Assembly (NCBI RefSeq): GCF_002050515.1
Contig: NZ_LTAY01000034.1
Span: forward strand, 1-37,221
DNA: 37,221 nt
Source: Clostridium thermobutyricum DSM 4928
Lineage (GTDB): Bacteria > Bacillota > Clostridia > Clostridiales > Clostridiaceae
Reading direction: 5' to 3'
Part shown: piece by piece, positions 33,993-37,221 of the stretch
Layout: each line of letters begins with the position of its first letter
Position numbering within the stretch: the first letter of the stretch is position 1
Made by a program: the position numbers and the translations under genes
Notes under the pieces: generated by a model
The model's database searches: none
What the model was told of the DNA's origin: nothing
What the model saw: the letters and a program-made list of their open reading frames with translations, nothing else

Positions 33993-34613
33993 ATGAATAG
34001 ACCAATATTAATAGGAATAACTGGGGGAACTGGGTCAGGAAAGAGTACAATAGCAGATGCTATATACAATAGTTTTAGTGAAGATTGTATAGCAATGATT
34101 CAGCAAGATGCTTATTATAAGAGTCAAAATCATTTGACAATGGAAGAAAGAACTAAAACAAATTATGACCATCCTAAAGCTTTTGATAATGAACTTTTAA
34201 TATCAAATTTAAAATCATTAATTGATGGAGAATCTATAAGAAAGCCAATCTATGATTTTACTATTCATAATAGATTAGAGGAAACAGTTTTAGTTGAGCC
34301 TAAAGAAATAATAATAGTTGAAGGAATACTTATATTAGAAGATGAAAGAATAAGAGATCTTTTAGATATAAAGGTTTATGTAGATACAGATGCAGATATA
34401 AGAATTCTTAGAAGATTAATTAGAGATATTAATGAAAGAGGAAGAACTGTTGATTCTGTGGTAGAGCAATATTTAGAGGTTGTTAGACCTATGCATATGC
34501 AATTTACAGAACCAACAAAAAGATATGCAGATATAATAGTTCCGGAAGGTGGACATAATAAAGTTGCTATAGATATATTGGTTTCAAAAGTTAAAGATAC
34601 CTTAAATAAATAA
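33993..34613 (+). CDS. udk: Uridine kinase
   Basis: Udk phosphorylates uridine and cytidine in pyrimidine salvage. The 206-residue P-loop kinase has Walker [13 protein letters not shown] (8-19), [30 protein letters not shown], the [11 protein letters not shown] nucleoside-binding region and [14 protein letters not shown]. Length is normal. AAGGAGG precedes the ATG by about 7 bases. It follows trhP by 12 bases. In Bacillus greA stands between udk and the PBP gene; it is absent here. Confidence 0.95.
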   Translation: MNRPILIGITGGTGSGKSTIADAIYNSFSEDCIAMIQQDAYYKSQNHLTMEERTKTNYDHPKAFDNELLISNLKSLIDGESIRKPIYDFTIHNRLEETVLVEPKEIIIVEGILILEDERIRDLLDIKVYVDTDADIRILRRLIRDINERGRTVDSVVEQYLEVVRPMHMQFTEPTKRYADIIVPEGGHNKVAIDILVSKVKDTLNK

Positions 34614-34619
34614 GAATAA

Positions 34620-34666
34620 AACACTTCTCTTTTGGTGATAATTACCAAAAGGGAGGTGTTTTTTTG
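34620..34666 (+). terminator. Terminator-like hairpin containing the SD of the PBP gene
   Basis: AACACTTCTCTTTTGGT (34620-34636) pairs with ACCAAAAGGGAGGTGTT (34644-34660) over 17 positions with two G-U pairs, followed by Ts to 34665. The right arm holds GGGAGGTG, the Shine-Dalgarno of the next gene, and the TTG start (34664) is in the T-tract. The structure is directly visible; a dual terminator and translation-blocking role is inferred. Confidence 0.8.
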
Positions 34667-36250
34667 ATAAAAAAAATAAATAGATTTCAAGGATTAAGAG
34701 GGTTTTTTATAGTAATATTTTTTATGTTAAGTGTAAGACTATATTTTTTACAAGTTATGCCTACTGAAAAAGTCCAAGCGAATTATACAAATCATCAAAC
34801 AGAATTAATAAGTGATATGAAATATATGCTTTTAGATACAAATGGAAAAGATTTAAATAACTATAATAAAGATTATGTTATAGTTATAGATTCAAAACCA
34901 TTTAAATTAAATAATTATGGAGAAGCACTTCAAGGTCTTCTTGCATTTAATTTTATAATGAAAGAAGAAATAAGTACTTTTAGTTTTAATGATATTATGA
35001 AAGTACCACATGGGAAAAGTTATTATAAAGTATCTAAGGAAACATTTGATAAAGTAAAGGAAATAAAAAATGTAAAAGGAGTTTATACATATATTTATGA
35101 TAAAAAAGATACAAAAGATGCTTGGTCTATTGATGCGATGTTCTCAAATTTAGATAAGGTAGAGGCTAAAGAAAATACTCTAGATTATAACTTACAAAGT
35201 CAAATAAAAGATAATGAACTTCCAAGTGTAAACTTTTATAGAGATTCTAATACAGTTTATTCAAGTAAAGGATTAGTTGAAAATGAAAAAAATAAAAATA
35301 TAAAATTAACTATAGATAAAGAGATAGATGAAAAAATAAATAAAGTTCTTTTAGATGAAAAGTATTCTAAATATGATAATATAAGTGTAATGCTTTTAGA
35401 AACAGAGACAGGTAAAATAAGAGCAATGAATCAAAAAGATGAAAGTTATCCTAATATTAATTTAGGTATGGAAGGAATAGGGTATGAACCGGGTTCTATA
35501 TATAAATTGCTAACTTATGGAGCTGCATTAGAAGAAGGAGTAATAACTCCAAATACAATGTTTAAATGTAAATTAAAAAAATGTAAAAATACGTATCATG
35601 GAAATATAAGTGCAAAAAATGCTCTTATAAAATCTTGTAATGATGCATTTGGAGAAATTGGTGAACAAATAGGAAGTAAAAAATTAATAGAATATGCAAA
35701 AAAATTAGGATTATATTCTAGAGTTTTAGATATAGAAAGTAAAAATAAAAAAGAAGCTGTAGGAACTTTTAAAGAAGAAGATGCTGGAATAGATAATTTA
35801 GCAATAGGGCAAAGTATGACAGTTACACCTATACAAATGATTGGAGCTATAAATACTTTCTTAAATAATGGAGTTTACGTAAAGCCGCAAATAGTTGAAA
35901 ATATATTAGATTCAAATGAAAAAAATGTTACTGAATATAAAATAGATAAAAAAATAGTTTTTAGTAATTTAACTAGTAGTATGGTTAAAGAAGGAATGAA
36001 AGATGTTGTTTTATATGGAACAGGAGAAAAAGCTAAAGTAGATGGAAAAACTATTTATGGTAAAACCGGATCAGGAACATTTTTAGATAAGACACATTGT
36101 TGGTTTATAGGTGGATTTGAGTTAAATGGAAAAAGTTATACTATGAATATTCTAGTTCCTAATGTACCAGAAGATGGAGAAAATTCAATTGGTGGTGGAA
36201 CTGTTGCAGCACCTATATTTAGTCATATAGTAAGCGAATTGAGTAAATAA
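34664..36250 (+). CDS. Class B penicillin-binding protein (PbpI/YrrR-like transpeptidase)
   Basis: A 528-residue membrane-anchored D,D-transpeptidase. It has a short cytoplasmic start, a transmembrane helix (about 11-30), a reduced N-terminal pedestal domain (about 40-215), and the transpeptidase domain with Ser278-x-x-Lys281 (GSIYK), SCN (324-326) and KTG (about 466). All three catalytic motifs are intact. The position after udk equals B. subtilis pbpI (yrrR). The start is a TTG at 34664, set by GGGAGGTG 6 bases upstream, which lies in a terminator-like hairpin. It could instead be named SpoVD/FtsI-like, but there is no PASTA domain. Confidence 0.88.
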   Translation: MIKKINRFQGLRGFFIVIFFMLSVRLYFLQVMPTEKVQANYTNHQTELISDMKYMLLDTNGKDLNNYNKDYVIVIDSKPFKLNNYGEALQGLLAFNFIMKEEISTFSFNDIMKVPHGKSYYKVSKETFDKVKEIKNVKGVYTYIYDKKDTKDAWSIDAMFSNLDKVEAKENTLDYNLQSQIKDNELPSVNFYRDSNTVYSSKGLVENEKNKNIKLTIDKEIDEKINKVLLDEKYSKYDNISVMLLETETGKIRAMNQKDESYPNINLGMEGIGYEPGSIYKLLTYGAALEEGVITPNTMFKCKLKKCKNTYHGNISAKNALIKSCNDAFGEIGEQIGSKKLIEYAKKLGLYSRVLDIESKNKKEAVGTFKEEDAGIDNLAIGQSMTVTPIQMIGAINTFLNNGVYVKPQIVENILDSNEKNVTEYKIDKKIVFSNLTSSMVKEGMKDVVLYGTGEKAKVDGKTIYGKTGSGTFLDKTHCWFIGGFELNGKSYTMNILVPNVPEDGENSIGGGTVAAPIFSHIVSELSK

Positions 36251-36276
36251 TTTTTCTAATAAAAATACTGTTAATT

Positions 36277-36311
36277 AAAAGTCATGTTTTTTTATAAAAC
36301 ATGACTTTTAT
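36277..36311 (+). terminator. Terminator after the PBP gene
   Basis: AAAAGTCATGTTTT (36277-36290) pairs perfectly with AAAACATGACTTTT (36296-36309), a 14-bp stem with a 5-base loop and T-rich ends. The T-tract is short. Confidence 0.78.
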
Positions 36312-36344
36312 ATATCCATAAGAGAAATTTTAATCGACTATAAA

Positions 36345-36353
36345 CATAGTATA
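36345..36353 (+). promoter_or_regulatory. Candidate sporulation (sigma-E/K type) -10 element of sigK
   Basis: CATAGTATA fits the CATAnnnTA -10 form of mother-cell sigma factors. A -35 element is not clear (AAATTT at the sigma-E distance). Predicted start is about 20 bases before the ribosome binding site. Confidence 0.4.
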
Positions 36354-36380
36354 GTAGTAAGCACTATGAGGAGGCATACA

Positions 36381-37082
36381 ATGTTAGTAATATCAAATTT
36401 TATTGATTTATTGTGCAGCACATTTTTTCTTACAGGATATATTTCTAACAATAATACTTTTCCAACTCCATTAAATGAAAAGGATGAAGAAAAATATTTA
36501 AGATTATTAAAGAATGGTGATAAAAAAGCGAAAAGTATACTTATAGAAAAAAATTTAAGGTTAGTAGCACATATAGTTAAGAAATATTCGTTTCCGAATA
36601 AAGATGTAGATGAGCTTATATCTATAGGGACAGTTGGGCTTATAAAAGCAATAGATTCTTTTGATGTTGATAAAGGAACGAGGCTTGCTACTTATGCATC
36701 TAGATGTATAGAAAACGAAATACTTATGCTTTTTAGAAATAATAAAAAGCAAAAAGGAGAAGTTTATCTTCAAGATCCAATAGGGGTTGATAAAGAAGGA
36801 AATGAAATTTGTTTAATAGATGTTTTAAGTAGTGAAAAAGATTTAGTTTTAGAAAAAGTAGAAAGTAATTTAGAAATAAAGGCTTTATATAGTAAAATGG
36901 AAGATTCTTTAACTAAGAGAGAGCGAGATATAATAATAATGAGATATGGACTTAGAGATGGAAAATGTAAGACTCAAAGAGAAATAGCAGCACTTTTAAA
37001 TATATCTAGATCCTATGTTTCAAGAATAGAAAAAAAAGCTTTGAAAAAATTAAATAAAGTACTATACTCAAAAAGCGTATAG
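36381..37082 (+). CDS. sigK: RNA polymerase sporulation sigma factor SigK (pro-form)
   Basis: The late mother-cell sigma factor. The 233-residue protein has a hydrophobic N-terminal pro-sequence (about residues 1-19, MLVISNFIDLLCSTFFLTG), then YISNNNTFPTPL, matching the region cut by SpoIVFB in Bacillus pro-sigma-K. Region 2 is NLRLVAHIVKKY...DELISIGTVGLIKAIDSF...RLATYASRCIENEILM; region 4 is LTKRERDIIIMRYGLRDG...TQREIAALLNISRSYVSRIEKKAL. The gene is uninterrupted; no skin-type element is present. The ATG at 36381 follows AGGAGG; an in-frame ATG at 36366 precedes that site. Confidence 0.95.
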   Translation: MLVISNFIDLLCSTFFLTGYISNNNTFPTPLNEKDEEKYLRLLKNGDKKAKSILIEKNLRLVAHIVKKYSFPNKDVDELISIGTVGLIKAIDSFDVDKGTRLATYASRCIENEILMLFRNNKKQKGEVYLQDPIGVDKEGNEICLIDVLSSEKDLVLEKVESNLEIKALYSKMEDSLTKRERDIIIMRYGLRDGKCKTQREIAALLNISRSYVSRIEKKALKKLNKVLYSKSV

Positions 37083-37087
37083 AATTA

Positions 37088-37122
37088 AGTAAGATTCCTC
37101 TTAATTGAAGAGGAATCTTACT
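37088..37122 (+). terminator. Perfect 15-bp inverted repeat after sigK
   Basis: AGTAAGATTCCTCTT (37088-37102) and AAGAGGAATCTTACT (37108-37122) are exact reverse complements around AATTG. No T-tract follows on either strand. It is a strong hairpin that probably helps end the sigK mRNA or protects its 3' end. The remaining bases to 37221 hold nothing I can support. Confidence 0.6.
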
Positions 37123-37221
37123 AGAAAGTGCTTACATAAGTATAGAATGTATTTGTCTTTTTATAAATTTATAATTTTATTTAAATATATTAATTACAAT
37201 ATAAATAAAATTATTTATGTA

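Noticed and set aside
1..37221. Mobile elements, prophage, CRISPR arrays, rRNA or tRNA genes
   Set aside because: No transposase or integrase motifs, no regularly spaced repeats, no tRNA-like or rRNA-like sequence were seen on either strand.

Overview
The window is a very AT-rich stretch of a low-GC Gram-positive chromosome. Almost all genes lie on the + strand, with strong GGAGG-type ribosome binding sites. A complete type II fatty-acid operon using FabK, an iscR-iscS-iscU-mnmA cluster, a T-box alaS leader, IreB, RNase J, TypA and an uninterrupted sigma-K gene together point to an endospore-forming Clostridium (sensu stricto, perfringens/baratii-like). The species is inference. I see no rRNA, tRNA, CRISPR array, insertion sequence, prophage or other mobile element, and no gene-free stretch longer than 300 bases.

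Layout. (1) 1-3302: yaaA, a tiny convergent membrane ORF on the minus strand, two small uncharacterised membrane proteins, a Rossmann-fold SDR and an overlapping flavin reductase-like gene. (2) 3352-4979: a guanine-type purine riboswitch with a readable antiterminator/terminator choice, controlling an NCS2-type purine permease. (3) 5042-14921: the fatty-acid operon fabT-fabH-acpP-fabK-fabD-fabG-fabF-accB-fabZ-accC-accD-accA. Its TTGACA/TATAGT promoter is overlaid with FabT-like operator sequence, and it ends in a strong terminator. (4) 15018-16390: two unknown small genes and a GNAT acetyltransferase. (5) 16467-21024: rarA, then the iron-sulfur/thio-tRNA operon iscR-iscS-iscU-mnmA. (6) 21081-25534: a PRC-barrel protein, an AI-2E-family membrane protein, and a T-box (GCU specifier) with alaS. 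(7) 25674-28952: ireB, ruvX, a DUF1292 protein, fur, rnj. (8) 29134-36250: typA, mltG, trmR, trhP-like U32 protein, udk and a class B penicillin-binding protein. (9) 36381-37082: sigK.

How the genes work together. Region 3 encodes the complete path from acetyl-CoA to acyl-ACP: all four carboxylase subunits, the malonyl transferase, both condensing enzymes, ketoreductase, dehydratase, enoyl reductase and carrier, with its own MarR-type repressor in front. Regions 5-8 resemble the Bacillus subtilis yrvN-cymR-yrvO-trmU ... alaS-yrzL-yrrK-yrzB ... yrrL-yrrM-yrrO-udk-pbpI neighbourhood (recalled, not searched). They share a theme of tRNA wobble-uridine modification (mnmA, trmR, trhP), tRNA charging (alaS) and cell-wall growth (mltG, the PBP, ireB).

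I found no clearly new multi-gene system; nearly everything is conserved housekeeping. The more unusual signals are at RNA level: a hairpin between a distant Shine-Dalgarno and the ireB start; an intrinsic terminator whose 3' arm is the Shine-Dalgarno of the PBP gene and whose T-tract contains its TTG start; a GC-rich codon-atypical hairpin just inside mnmA; the operator-dense fab promoter; and promoter-like elements placed directly before terminator hairpins upstream of typA and mltG.
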